64,000 nucleotides of DNA, taken from NCBI GenBank assembly GCA_965224525.1, contig OZ245050.1, forward strand, positions 1,054,001 through 1,118,000. The letters run 5' to 3'. Shown piece by piece: positions 35,959-44,346 of the stretch. The translations under genes were made by a program, and so were the position numbers. The DNA comes from Granulosicoccus sp036478565 (GTDB taxonomy: Bacteria > Pseudomonadota > Gammaproteobacteria > Granulosicoccales > Granulosicoccaceae). Within the stretch, counting starts at the first letter, position 1. Every line of letters starts with the position of its first letter. The notes beneath the pieces were generated by a model, which saw only the letters and a list, made by a program, of their open reading frames with translations, had not been told where the DNA came from and ran no database searches.

Positions 35959-37443
35959 ATGAGATTCATCGAAACACGTGGTAATGATGGGAAGCTTCCG
36001 AAAAGCGTTAGTTTTTCAGAAGCGATACTGGGTCCAATGTCATCTTTTGGTGGCATTTATTCGCCCGCGACTTTGCCGAATATGGGTGGCGATTTCCTGG
36101 CCCGTCATGTGAGCGAAGACTACAAGGCATTGGCTCGTAGCATATTGTCAGTATTTGAAATTGACATCGCCCAGGACATCATCAATGAAGCTCTGGACTT
36201 GTACGATCACTTCGACGGCAGTCATGCCAATGGCTGCAACCCGGCACCGGTCGTAAAAATCAAAGAAGATTTGTACGTTAGCGAATTGTTTCACGGGCCG
36301 ACACGTGCGTTCAAGGATATGGCGTTGCAACCGTTCGGAAGAATCTTGTCCTCACTGGCGCAGAGCAGGGACGAAGAATATTTGATTATGGCTGCGACCA
36401 GTGGTGATACCGGGCCAGCGGCTTTGCTTACGTTTAAAAATCGTAAAAACGTGCGCGTAGTCTGCTTGTATCCGGACGGTGGGACATCGGATGTGCAACG
36501 GTTACAGATGGTGACAGAAGATGCTCAAAACCTCAAAGTGCTGGGCATTCGCGGGAATTTCGATGACACCCAAAGCGCATTGAAGATGTTGCTTGGGTCT
36601 GAAACATTCAAGGCCAGATTAAAAGAAAAAAATATTGCATTGTCGGCAGCCAATTCGGTTAACTTTGGTCGAATTATTTTTCAGATAATGTATCACGTCC
36701 ATAGCTATCTCGAGTTGGTAAGACAAGGTGCGATTGAACTTGGAGACAAGGTGTATCTGGTTGTTCCCAGCGGAAATTTCGGTAACGCCCTGGCTGGTTA
36801 TTACGCCGTAAAAATGGGCCTGCCCGTAGAAAAAATACTGGTTGCATCCAATCAAAACAATGTATTGACCAATCTGATCAGAAAGGGTGTTTATGACATC
36901 AGAGGCGCTTCGGTCATTGCCACAGATTCTCCTGCAATGGATATTTTGAAGTCGTCCAATGTCGAGCGAATATTATTTGACTTGTTTGGTGAGGAGCGCA
37001 CCAGAGATCTCATGCACCAACTTGATGTTCACAAGCACTACCAGTTGACGAATGATGAACTGACACAAATACATGCGGTGTTTGACGCGGATTTCTGTAG
37101 CGATGAAGAAGGTAAAAACTATATTCAACAGGCATTTTCTGATGGCTATCTGATGGATCCGCATACCGCGACCTGTTTTAAAGCCTATGACACCCGTCGA
37201 GATGAAAAGTTGAAAACCATCGTGTATTCAACAGCGGAGTGGACAAAGTTTTCTCCAACCATTGCCAATGCGCTTACGGGTGAGGCGGGAAGTTGTGACA
37301 TCGATGCATTGAAGGCTATTTCCGAAAAGGCAGGTATTTCAATGCCCGCATCAATCAGCGACTTGTTCTCCAGAGAAATAAGCCAAAACCAGGTTATTGA
37401 AAAGGCTGATATAGAGAAAGAAATACTATTATTTCTTCAATGA
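35959..37443 (+). CDS. thrC: Threonine synthase
   Basis: ThrC converts O-phosphohomoserine to threonine. The 494-residue PLP enzyme has GGIYSPATLP near the N-terminus, the Schiff-base Lys in ELFHGPTRAFKDMALQ, AATSGDTGPAALLTF, VPSGNFGNALAGYYA, and a C-terminal STAEWTKFSPTIANAL. The ATG at 35959 begins two bases after a hairpin element, and no standard Shine-Dalgarno is present. The nearest purine-rich stretch, GGATGGG at 35943-35949, is part of the element's arm. Translation initiation may therefore be altered or rely on the element. Confidence 0.95.
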   Translation: MRFIETRGNDGKLPKSVSFSEAILGPMSSFGGIYSPATLPNMGGDFLARHVSEDYKALARSILSVFEIDIAQDIINEALDLYDHFDGSHANGCNPAPVVKIKEDLYVSELFHGPTRAFKDMALQPFGRILSSLAQSRDEEYLIMAATSGDTGPAALLTFKNRKNVRVVCLYPDGGTSDVQRLQMVTEDAQNLKVLGIRGNFDDTQSALKMLLGSETFKARLKEKNIALSAANSVNFGRIIFQIMYHVHSYLELVRQGAIELGDKVYLVVPSGNFGNALAGYYAVKMGLPVEKILVASNQNNVLTNLIRKGVYDIRGASVIATDSPAMDILKSSNVERILFDLFGEERTRDLMHQLDVHKHYQLTNDELTQIHAVFDADFCSDEEGKNYIQQAFSDGYLMDPHTATCFKAYDTRRDEKLKTIVYSTAEWTKFSPTIANALTGEAGSCDIDALKAISEKAGISMPASISDLFSREISQNQVIEKADIEKEILLFLQ

Positions 37444-37507
37444 CAACTACTCGATTGCAGGGGCAGAACACAACCGCATTGCAATACTTGAACATACTTT
37501 GAACCAC

Positions 37508-37930
37508 ATGAGCCAATGCAAGCCACCATACTTCGGGCAGTGCCTGTGCGGTGCGATCAAATATTCGGTTGACGCCATCGAGCCGAGAATGGGCCATTGC
37601 CATTGCACGATGTGCCGCAAGTTTCACGGTGCCGCGTTTGCGACCCTGGGTGAATCAAAAATAGAGAATTTTCATTGGCTACAAGGCGAGCAGCAGCTTA
37701 AAACTTACCTCGCAGTCAATGGTACAAGACGGCAGTTTTGCGAAAACTGCGGCTCCAGCTTGATTTTTATTCCGGCAAACGATGCTGGCGAACTTGTCGA
37801 ATTCTCTTTGGGTACCCTTGATTCAGAAATACCGCTGCTACCTGATGCACACATATTTACCCGTTATAGCGCTGATTGGTATGAAATATTTGACGATCTG
37901 CCGCGCTTTGCAGAAGGCCGAGAGGATTAA
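37508..37930 (+). CDS. GFA-family zinc-binding protein
   Basis: The 140-residue protein has the cysteine pattern of the GFA (glutathione-dependent formaldehyde-activating enzyme-like) family: GQCLCGAIKYSVD, GHCHCTMCRKFHGAAFAT and QFCENCGSSLIF, which together bind two zinc ions. Most family members are not true formaldehyde-activating enzymes, so I do not assign a reaction. The ATG at 37508 is chosen over a TTG at 37499. Confidence 0.88.
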   Translation: MSQCKPPYFGQCLCGAIKYSVDAIEPRMGHCHCTMCRKFHGAAFATLGESKIENFHWLQGEQQLKTYLAVNGTRRQFCENCGSSLIFIPANDAGELVEFSLGTLDSEIPLLPDAHIFTRYSADWYEIFDDLPRFAEGRED

Positions 37931-37987
37931 AATAAAATACTGCACGGTAGCGAGGAACGCATCGGCTGATTGGGTGTCCAGACACAC

Positions 37988-38023
37988 CAGTGCCACAGCA
38001 AAACGCAGTGCTACAGCAAAACA
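37988..38023 (+). repeat. 18-bp direct repeat, two copies
   Basis: Copies CAGTGCCACAGCAAAACG (37988-38005) and CAGTGCTACAGCAAAACA (38006-38023) differ at two of 18 positions. They lie in the 103-bp gap just before the GST gene. No function is evident. Confidence 0.7.
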
Positions 38024-38033
38024 GGATTGAGCC

Positions 38034-38765
38034 ATGCCATTGATACTGCACCAGTTTGCCATCTCGCATTTCTGCGAAAAAATACGCTGGGCGCTTGATT
38101 ACAAGGGCATTCAATATCAGCTACGGTCGCACGTTCCTGGTCTGCACGCAAAACCAGTCAAGCGGCTCTCTGGTCAAACACAAGTACCTGTTCTGGAATA
38201 TGAAAAGGGATTGGCCATTCACGGGTCAGCCAGCATCATCGATTGGTTAGATGACAACAACGCCGAGAAACCTCTGACTCCGGCTGATCCTGAACATGCA
38301 GCACAGGCACGTGACTGGGAACACATCATGGATCAACAACTTGGCCCTGACGTACGTCGGGTCTGTTACGACACGCTACTTGATCACAAGGCCATCAGTG
38401 TTGCCTTGCTGGGTGCCGGTACGAACTGGTATGGCAAACCGTTTTTGTCAATGATTTATTCAAAGCTTGTCCCCATGACACGCAAAGGTCTGCAGATAAA
38501 TGAAGATGCGATAAAGGCGTCGCGGCTAAATATTGTCAGCACAATTTCTGATCTTGCTGCTGCGCGAAACAAGCAGGGCTACCTGGTTGGCAATTCTTTT
38601 ACTCGCGCTGATCTAACTGCTGCAGCCTTGTTGGCAGGTCTGACGATGGAGCCGAAATTCGGCGTACCCTGGCCAAAAACAATGCCAGACCCATTGGGTG
38701 AGTTTTGTCTTTCATTGGCAGATGAGCTTGCCTGGGTTAGCGAGCTGTATACGAAATACCGCTAG
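38034..38765 (+). CDS. Glutathione S-transferase family protein
   Basis: The 243-residue protein has an N-terminal thioredoxin-like GST domain (about 1-80: LILHQFAISHFCEKIRWALDYKGI, a cis-Pro in QVPVLEY, and IHGSASIIDWLDD) and a C-terminal all-helical domain with NSFTRADLTAAALLAGL. Glutathione conjugation or reduction is likely, but the substrate is unknown. The active-site position holds SHFCEK, so a catalytic Cys/Ser is possible. Confidence 0.88.
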   Translation: MPLILHQFAISHFCEKIRWALDYKGIQYQLRSHVPGLHAKPVKRLSGQTQVPVLEYEKGLAIHGSASIIDWLDDNNAEKPLTPADPEHAAQARDWEHIMDQQLGPDVRRVCYDTLLDHKAISVALLGAGTNWYGKPFLSMIYSKLVPMTRKGLQINEDAIKASRLNIVSTISDLAAARNKQGYLVGNSFTRADLTAAALLAGLTMEPKFGVPWPKTMPDPLGEFCLSLADELAWVSELYTKYR

Positions 38766-38827
38766 TTTTGGCATGTAACTGCCGGCATCAGCTAGCAATA
38801 GCTCTGTTATTGCCACAAGATTTGAAA

Positions 38828-39715
38828 TCAGGCAGGTTCTGCCTGCAGCGCTTCTATCGAATCAACCAATGCAGTGCGTTGCGTTGAATCAAGTGAATTG
38901 AGTGGCGGCAGAACGCTTAACCAGTGTTTCTCGTTCCAGGTATGAGTGAGTAAAGCCTTTAGCGCAGGTATGATTGAATACTGGCACAAAGCTTCCACGA
39001 CACCACTAATATAAGGATTATCCTGGCCTGTTGCGACAATGGCTTGCATGCGATTGGGGTAACAGTTGGCCACGCCACATATTGCACCCTGAGCACCGCC
39101 ACGAATAGCTGCCGCCAGTTGCCGTTCGTCTCCAACCAGAATAGCAATATCATTGTGGGTCTGCAGTAGTTTCTGCGTATAGTCCCAGTCGCCGCTAGAG
39201 TCCTTCACACCAACTACGTGTGCGGAGAAATTTTCACGCAAGCGCGCAATCAGATCGATAGACAAAGTAACACCTGTCAATGCCGGAATGTTGTAAAGGA
39301 TTGCGGGAAGCATGTTGTCACCTGAAGTGGTAAACAAATTTTCATACCAGGCGTATATACCGTTGTCATCCACTCCCTTGAAGTACCAGGGTGGGGGCAG
39401 CAATACTCGGCTTGCGCCAGCATCGCGTGCAAGAGCGATCTGAGTGATAGCATCGTCGCAGCTGCATGCTGCAATTCCCACGACCAGCTGTTCGCCTGAA
39501 ATACCTCCATTTTTGAGTGCAGCGAGCATTTTGGCGCGGGTATGAATACCGATTGATACGTTTTCACCGGTGGTACCCAGCGCTGTGACGCTGTCGCAGC
39601 CGGAGTCAAGGCAGCGCCTTGCGTGCTGTACGTAGTTTTCCAGATCGACTTTTAGCGCACTGTCGAATGGTGTTGCCAATGCGACTGACAGACCGAATTT
39701 ATCTTGCCGCGTCAT
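38828..39715 (-). CDS. DapA-family (class I Schiff-base) lyase or dehydratase
   Basis: The 295-residue protein starts at the ATG at 39715, with AGGAG six bases upstream. It has the family features GLSVALATPF, GTTGEN near residue 53, LYNIPALTGV with the Tyr, and the Schiff-base Lys in VVGVKDSSGD, followed by ILVGDE. The family includes dihydrodipicolinate synthase, sialic acid lyase and keto-deoxy-sugar acid dehydratases and aldolases. Its position back to back with a TRAP transporter argues for catabolism of the imported acid rather than lysine synthesis, but the substrate is not resolved. Confidence 0.85.
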   Translation of the reverse strand: MTRQDKFGLSVALATPFDSALKVDLENYVQHARRCLDSGCDSVTALGTTGENVSIGIHTRAKMLAALKNGGISGEQLVVGIAACSCDDAITQIALARDAGASRVLLPPPWYFKGVDDNGIYAWYENLFTTSGDNMLPAILYNIPALTGVTLSIDLIARLRENFSAHVVGVKDSSGDWDYTQKLLQTHNDIAILVGDERQLAAAIRGGAQGAICGVANCYPNRMQAIVATGQDNPYISGVVEALCQYSIIPALKALLTHTWNEKHWLSVLPPLNSLDSTQRTALVDSIEALQAEPA

Positions 39716-39783
39716 GATCGCTCCTGGATTCGAGGAATTTCTATGGTACAGCGATATTTTTGTGTTGCAAGGGCAATGCGAAA

Positions 39784-39796
39784 GTGAGATTCTCAC
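39784..39796. promoter_or_regulatory. Candidate operator between the DapA-family gene and the TRAP operon
   Basis: A perfect palindrome GTGAGA-T-TCTCAC sits in the 156-bp divergent gap. Nearby on the minus strand, a direct repeat TTTGGTACA / TTTGGGACA also lies before dctP. One regulator could control both directions; no regulator gene is adjacent. Confidence 0.4.
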
Positions 39797-39871
39797 CGAG
39801 AGCCAGTTGTAAATAAAGAATCTTCTGGATCATCTGTCCCAAATCATTTGTACCAAACCGGGGAGAACTAA

Positions 39872-40855
39872 ATGAAAACAAACAGAATTTTCATGAGCAT
39901 TGCTGTTGCGGCACTGTTAGCTGTTAGTACGATGAGTACGGCAGCTGAAAAAATTAAGCTCAGGCTATCCAGTCCAGCAACCGAGGCGGATTTTCGGGCG
40001 CAAGGCCTTGCCACAGTATTTGCCGATGGTGTTGCAGAGTTTGCCGAATACGAACCGCACTACAACGATACCCTGTTTAAACAGGGTACCGAGCTTGTCG
40101 CCATCGCTCGCGGCAATCTCGAAATGTCCATGACATCCGCACAAGAGCTTGCCAAGTTGATACCAGAGTGGTCCATATTCACTGCAGGCTACTTAATGCG
40201 CGATGCAGAGCACCAGCGTAATGTATTCGACAGTGATATCGGCGAGGAAATGTTTCAACTTGTTGAAGACAAACTGGGTGTTAAACTGCTATCAGTCATG
40301 TACTTCGGTACTCGCCAGCTCAATTTACGTGGCGATAAAAAAATCATGACGCCCGCTGACCTTGAAGGTGTCAAGTTGCGCATGCCCGGCACCGATGCGT
40401 GGCAGTTTCTCGGCAAAGCCCTGGGGGCCAGCCCAACACCAATGGCATTTACCGAGGTATATACCGGTTTGCAAACCGGTGCAATCGATGGTCAGGACAA
40501 TCCGCTGCCCACGGACAAAGAGAAAAAATTCCACGAAGTAACTGATCAGATTGTGCTGACCGGTCATCTTGCTGACATGAACTTTCTCGCTTTTAGTCAA
40601 AAAGTGTGGGATGAGCTAACGGCGGAACAACAGGTTACAGTTATGGATTCTGCAAAGCGTGCTTCGGCAAGCATATCCTCATCCATTATTGACAACGAAA
40701 CTCAGTTAGTTGAGTACTTTCGTTCAGAAGGTATGCATGTGTATGAGCCGGATGTAGAGTCATTTCGTACGCAGGTACAGCAGATGTATATTGAGTCCGA
40801 TTTTTCTGCTGACTGGCCAGAGGGCATGTTGGCGCGTATTAATGCAGTTGAGTAA
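39872..40855 (+). CDS. dctP: TRAP transporter substrate-binding protein, DctP family
   Basis: The 327-residue periplasmic protein has a signal peptide (residues 1 to about 24, STAAEK). It has the DctP pattern: TDAWQFLGKALGASPTPMAFTEVYTGLQTGAIDGQDNPLPT, with the Arg that binds the carboxylate in GVKLRMPGT. It is preceded by the Shine-Dalgarno GGGAGA. The ligand is an organic acid by family rule, of unknown identity. dctQ and dctM follow. Confidence 0.92.
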   Translation: MKTNRIFMSIAVAALLAVSTMSTAAEKIKLRLSSPATEADFRAQGLATVFADGVAEFAEYEPHYNDTLFKQGTELVAIARGNLEMSMTSAQELAKLIPEWSIFTAGYLMRDAEHQRNVFDSDIGEEMFQLVEDKLGVKLLSVMYFGTRQLNLRGDKKIMTPADLEGVKLRMPGTDAWQFLGKALGASPTPMAFTEVYTGLQTGAIDGQDNPLPTDKEKKFHEVTDQIVLTGHLADMNFLAFSQKVWDELTAEQQVTVMDSAKRASASISSSIIDNETQLVEYFRSEGMHVYEPDVESFRTQVQQMYIESDFSADWPEGMLARINAVE

Positions 40856-40884
40856 AGCAGTTTGCAACTCGGTATATTGAGAGA

Positions 40885-41415
40885 TTGCAAATTCGGGTGA
40901 CAGGCTTGTTACTCTGGCTCAAGCGCAGAGCGGATAATGTGGCGGTGATTTTACTCGCCGCCATGTTTTTCACATTCATACTGCAAATTGTATTTCGCTA
41001 TGTGTTCAGCAGCCCACTTGGCTGGACGCTGGAAGCCTGCCTGCTTTTGTGGCTTTGGCTGGTTTTCTGGGGTGCGGCGACGTTACTTGACGATCGCGAT
41101 CACGTTCGATTTGATATTCTTTATAATTATGTAGGGTCTCGCACTCGGGGTGTTTTTGCGATACTCACGGCAGTTGCTATCGTGTTCGCCTTTGTCAAGG
41201 CGCTTCCTGCCACCTGGGATTACGTTGCTTTCATGAAAATCGAAAGCACTTCTCTGCTGAAAGTACGTTTCGATTTTGTTTTCAGTATTTATCTGCTGTT
41301 CTCGCTCGCCATTGTGCTGCGTTACTCGTGGAGGATCTTGTGCGTTATACGTAATCGCGGGCATGGCCCTGTACCTATGGACCACACCGAGTCAGCTGAA
41401 CATGACCAGCACTGA
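40885..41415 (+). CDS. dctQ: TRAP transporter small permease, DctQ family
   Basis: The 176-residue protein has four membrane segments (about 17-40, 48-68, 85-108, 125-148) and the DctQ features ILQIVFRYVFSSPLGWTLEACLLLWLWLVFWGAA and DDRDHVRFDI. The start is a TTG at 40885 or a GTG at 40897, neither with a strong ribosome site. It bridges DctP-DctM function in the inner membrane. Confidence 0.9.
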   Translation: MQIRVTGLLLWLKRRADNVAVILLAAMFFTFILQIVFRYVFSSPLGWTLEACLLLWLWLVFWGAATLLDDRDHVRFDILYNYVGSRTRGVFAILTAVAIVFAFVKALPATWDYVAFMKIESTSLLKVRFDFVFSIYLLFSLAIVLRYSWRILCVIRNRGHGPVPMDHTESAEHDQH

Positions 41416-41427
41416 GCGTATTTTGTA

Positions 41428-42723
41428 GTGAGCTATGAATTTTTGCTTTGTCTGGTGGCGCTATTTGGGTTGTCGGCTCTGGGTGCTCCAATCGCTCTTT
41501 CCATGGTGGTTGCGGCCGTCACTTATCTTAGCCTTAAGGGGCAGGATCTGGGATTGGCAGCAGAGCAGATGCTGCAGGGGCTCTTCACCAGTTTCATTTT
41601 ATTGGCAGTGCCTCTTTTTATTGTTGCAGCCAACGTCATGAATGCTGGCACCATCAGCGACCGGTTGCTTAAGTTTTGCGTCGCAGTGGTTGGGCGATTT
41701 CGGGGTGGGTTGGGGCATGTCAATATCGTTGCCAGTCTGATTTTCTCGGGTATGTCGGGTTCGGCAATTGCAGATGCGGCTGGTATTGGCAAGATCATCA
41801 TTAACATGATGACGCGCGACGGACGCTATACACCGGGGTTTGCCGCTGCGTTAACAGCTGCATCAGCAACCATCGGACCGATTATTCCACCATCAATACC
41901 GATGGTCATGTACGCGTTGGTATCCGATACGTCAATTGGCTACCTGTTTCTCGGCGGTATAGTGCCCGGCTTGTTAATGGGCCTGGTGCTAATGGTGCTC
42001 AATTCTTTCCTTGCTGTGCGCAAGCAGTTGGCGGTGGAGCAGGCAACGGCACTGCGTGAACTGCCACGCTTGACGCTGCAGGCATTTCCAGCGTTGATGA
42101 TGCCGGTTATTCTGCTTTTTGGGATTTACGGCGGCGCAACTACGCCAACCGAGGCAGCTGCAGTTGCCGCGGCATATGCGTTGTTGCTGGCTGGACTTTT
42201 CTATCGTTCCCTGACTTTGCGTTCTCTGTATAAAGTATTTTCTGAAAGCGCGCGCTCATCGGCCGCTGTTGGTCTAGTGATCGGCGGTGCGTTGATTTTC
42301 AACTATATCGTTGCCAGTGAGAATATCCCCGGAACTGTTGCTGAAGCGATGAAATCGCTGGACATGTCACCGGTGGCGTTTCTTTTATTGGTCAACCTGT
42401 TGATACTGGTGTTGGGTTGCTTGCTTGATGCCACAACACTTTTGCTGGTTATCATTCCTTTGTTTATTCCGGCTTGCCGTGAGCTGGGCATTGATCTGGT
42501 ACATTTCGGTGTTGTTGTTGTTGTCAATACTATGATTGGTTTGATTACCCCACCGTATGGCATTTTGTTATTTGTAATTAACGCGGTTACAGGAATTCCC
42601 TTGCAGAGCATAATTCGCGAAATATTACCATTTCTTGCCGTATTGCTATTTGCATTGATGTTAATAACCTTTGTACCGGATATCGTATTGTGGCTACCGC
42701 GTGTATTTGGCTATAAAGGTTGA
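41428..42723 (+). CDS. dctM: TRAP transporter large permease, DctM family
   Basis: The 431-residue protein has about 12 membrane segments and the DctM signatures LFIVAANVMNAGTISDRLLKF, GLGHVNIVASLIFSGMSGSAIADAAG, SATIGPIIPPSIPMVMYA and TPPYGILLFVINAVTG. It uses the sodium or proton gradient for uptake. It starts with GTG 12 bases after dctQ. A lipoprotein gene follows after only four bases. Confidence 0.93.
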   Translation: MSYEFLLCLVALFGLSALGAPIALSMVVAAVTYLSLKGQDLGLAAEQMLQGLFTSFILLAVPLFIVAANVMNAGTISDRLLKFCVAVVGRFRGGLGHVNIVASLIFSGMSGSAIADAAGIGKIIINMMTRDGRYTPGFAAALTAASATIGPIIPPSIPMVMYALVSDTSIGYLFLGGIVPGLLMGLVLMVLNSFLAVRKQLAVEQATALRELPRLTLQAFPALMMPVILLFGIYGGATTPTEAAAVAAAYALLLAGLFYRSLTLRSLYKVFSESARSSAAVGLVIGGALIFNYIVASENIPGTVAEAMKSLDMSPVAFLLLVNLLILVLGCLLDATTLLLVIIPLFIPACRELGIDLVHFGVVVVVNTMIGLITPPYGILLFVINAVTGIPLQSIIREILPFLAVLLFALMLITFVPDIVLWLPRVFGYKG

Positions 42724-42727
42724 TTGC

Positions 42728-43516
42728 ATGGCTACACAACACCGAAATCTGTCATCCCTGTTGATTGTCACCGTAGTGCTATTAAGTGGCTGCAGTCAGG
42801 ACACACCAGAGACGCAGGCCGAAACTTTTCTGCCTGAGCCTGAGTGGTTGGCATCGATCCGGGCGCCCGTGGTCAATACCCGTGATGAGGTGCTTGCCCT
42901 TTGGCAGTCCGAAGAGCGCTGTTGCATTGCAGAACGCAAACTTGAGAAGAACGAACGAGAGTTTTACAAGAGCTGTTATGTCGCGGTGGCCGAACACCCA
43001 CAAGATGACGGCCTGGTGGTGATGTGCATGAACCTGATGACGTATTCAGTAAAGCGCGCGCAACGGCGTGAAATCCACCACTTGATACTGGAGCGCTATG
43101 CGGATCACAGGGATATCATCACTGGTTGCGCCAACTGTGCGCCAGCGGATACGATTGCTCGCGTGTCGCACGGCTTGTCTCGAACAGAGTACAGCGATGG
43201 TAACAAGCGCCTGGCTATCACATTGCTGGAAGACATACTGATTCAGCGCCAGGATGAAATCAGCCCCTGGGTACAGACTGAAATGTATACAACCCTGGCA
43301 AAGCACTATGCAGGTAACAACGCCACTAGCGAACAGGTATCGACGATAAAAGAAGCCTGGCAACGCCTCGATGACCTTCAGCAAACCGACGAACCAGTCC
43401 GCCGCCGCTTCAAGGATCTTGACAAGGCCTACCGGGAACTGCTGGAATCCGGGGTATATACAAACACTGATTATTCACATGAACGCAACGATCTACCACA
43501 ATCCGAAATGCAGTAA
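42728..43516 (+). CDS. Uncharacterised lipoprotein
   Basis: I do not recognise this 262-residue protein. It has a lipoprotein signal with Arg in the n-region (MATQHRNLSSLLIVTVVLLSGC, Cys at 22). Cysteines occur as Cys-Cys in SEERCCIAERK, and singly or in pairs in SCYVAV, VMCMNL and GCANCAP. The rest looks helical and may form TPR-like hairpins. It begins four bases after dctM, so it may belong to the TRAP operon, and its 3' end overlaps arsC by 38 bases. I would not assign a function. Confidence 0.75.
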   Translation: MATQHRNLSSLLIVTVVLLSGCSQDTPETQAETFLPEPEWLASIRAPVVNTRDEVLALWQSEERCCIAERKLEKNEREFYKSCYVAVAEHPQDDGLVVMCMNLMTYSVKRAQRREIHHLILERYADHRDIITGCANCAPADTIARVSHGLSRTEYSDGNKRLAITLLEDILIQRQDEISPWVQTEMYTTLAKHYAGNNATSEQVSTIKEAWQRLDDLQQTDEPVRRRFKDLDKAYRELLESGVYTNTDYSHERNDLPQSEMQ

Positions 43517-43829
43517 GTCGCGGGCGACGCTGGCTCTGCTCGAAGAGTCTGGAATAACGCCAACCGTCATTCTCTATCTGAAAAATCCGCCGAACATCAA
43601 AGAGCTGACCGATATGCTAGCCAGCATGAATTTGTCTGCACGCGATCTGCTGCGTAGCAAAGGCGCGGTCTACGATGAACTCGGACTTGATGACGACAGC
43701 TTAAGCGAACAGCACCTGATCGATACCATGGTGAAAAACCCGGAGCTTATTGATCGGCCGGTTGTTGTAACAGAGCAAGGTGTACGCTTGTGCAGGCCGC
43801 CGGAAACTGTGTTGGAGATTATTAGCTAG
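43479..43829 (+). CDS. ArsC-family protein (arsenate reductase, glutaredoxin type; YfgD-like)
   Basis: The 116-residue protein begins MNATIYHNPKCSKSRATLALL with the active-site Cys11, then YLKNPPNIKEL and DRPVVVTEQGVRLCRPPETVLEII, the ArsC fold with the Arg residues that bind oxyanion. Many such proteins are YfgD-like with no shown arsenate activity, and no other ars gene is present. The start lies within the previous gene, overlapping it by 38 bases. Confidence 0.88.
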   Translation: MNATIYHNPKCSKSRATLALLEESGITPTVILYLKNPPNIKELTDMLASMNLSARDLLRSKGAVYDELGLDDDSLSEQHLIDTMVKNPELIDRPVVVTEQGVRLCRPPETVLEIIS

Positions 43830-44024
43830 TCAGAGTCACAAACCACTGTCTGTTTACTCTTTTCATCGCGTTTGGAGTACTGCTCAACTCAGGTTGAGCT
43901 TGGACCCGCGCAATCTTAACTTGTATCTTTTTTGTCTGTACACCTAGCGGATAAGTGGTGCATGGAGCATAACCATGAAAAGGTAAGGGATATTGCGAAC
44001 AATAGTGTGAATAATAATAGTGTT

Positions 44025-44043
44025 GCAAATGAATATCATTCCT
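44025..44043. promoter_or_regulatory. Candidate Fur box before the imelysin operon
   Basis: GCAAATGAATATCATTCCT matches the 19-bp Fur consensus at about 12 positions. The same core (TTGCAAATGA) also lies before feoA at 62721. It sits just downstream of a plausible promoter (TTGCGA at 43993 and TAATAG near 44015). The gap 43830-44103 otherwise holds nothing that I can identify. Confidence 0.6.
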
Positions 44044-44103
44044 ATTAAGATTGGTTGTGTTGAAAACTGATTGCCACCGTGGCGTGTGCCACTACCCATC
44101 CAA

Positions 44104-44346
44104 ATGATACGGATAGAGATAACTCCGGCAGTAGAAACGGATCTTGAATCTGAGTTGTGGGTTGGTATATCAGAAAAACTACTACTGTCTCTGCTTGTAG
44201 ACGGTGCGGTATGCGCAAGCGATCTGCGCTGCCTGGATTGCCCCACCAAACAGCGCGTTCGCTGTCTTTGCCTGCGCAGTTGCAGTAAAAATCTTAATTG
44301 CAGTAAAAATCTTAATTGCAGAAAAATCAAAGGAAAAAAACTATGA
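44104..44346 (+). CDS. Small Cys-rich protein, translationally coupled to imelysin
   Basis: An 80-residue frame begins MIRIEITPAVETDLESELWVG and has eight cysteines (37, 43, 46, 54, 56, 60, 66, 72) in the pattern C-x5-C-x2-C-x7-C-x-C-x3-C. The stop codon overlaps the start of the imelysin gene by four bases (ATGA), and codon use resembles real genes (CTG, CGC), which argues that it is translated. No good Shine-Dalgarno precedes the ATG; GTG and TTG starts at 44086 and 44071 are possible. I do not know the family. Metal or Fe-S binding is conjecture. Confidence 0.45.
   Translation: MIRIEITPAVETDLESELWVGISEKLLLSLLVDGAVCASDLRCLDCPTKQRVRCLCLRSCSKNLNCSKNLNCRKIKGKKL
44281..44328 (+). repeat. 18-bp tandem repeat in the small Cys-rich gene
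   Basis: TGCAGTAAAAATCTTAAT occurs twice in exact succession (44281-44298, 44299-44316), then as a partial copy. It encodes CSKNLN twice in frame and adds two cysteines to the small protein. Confidence 0.9.

Noticed and set aside
38828..39715. Calling the DapA-family gene dapA (lysine synthesis)
   Set aside because: Its context with a TRAP transporter and its divergence suggest a catabolic lyase; no lysine genes are close by.
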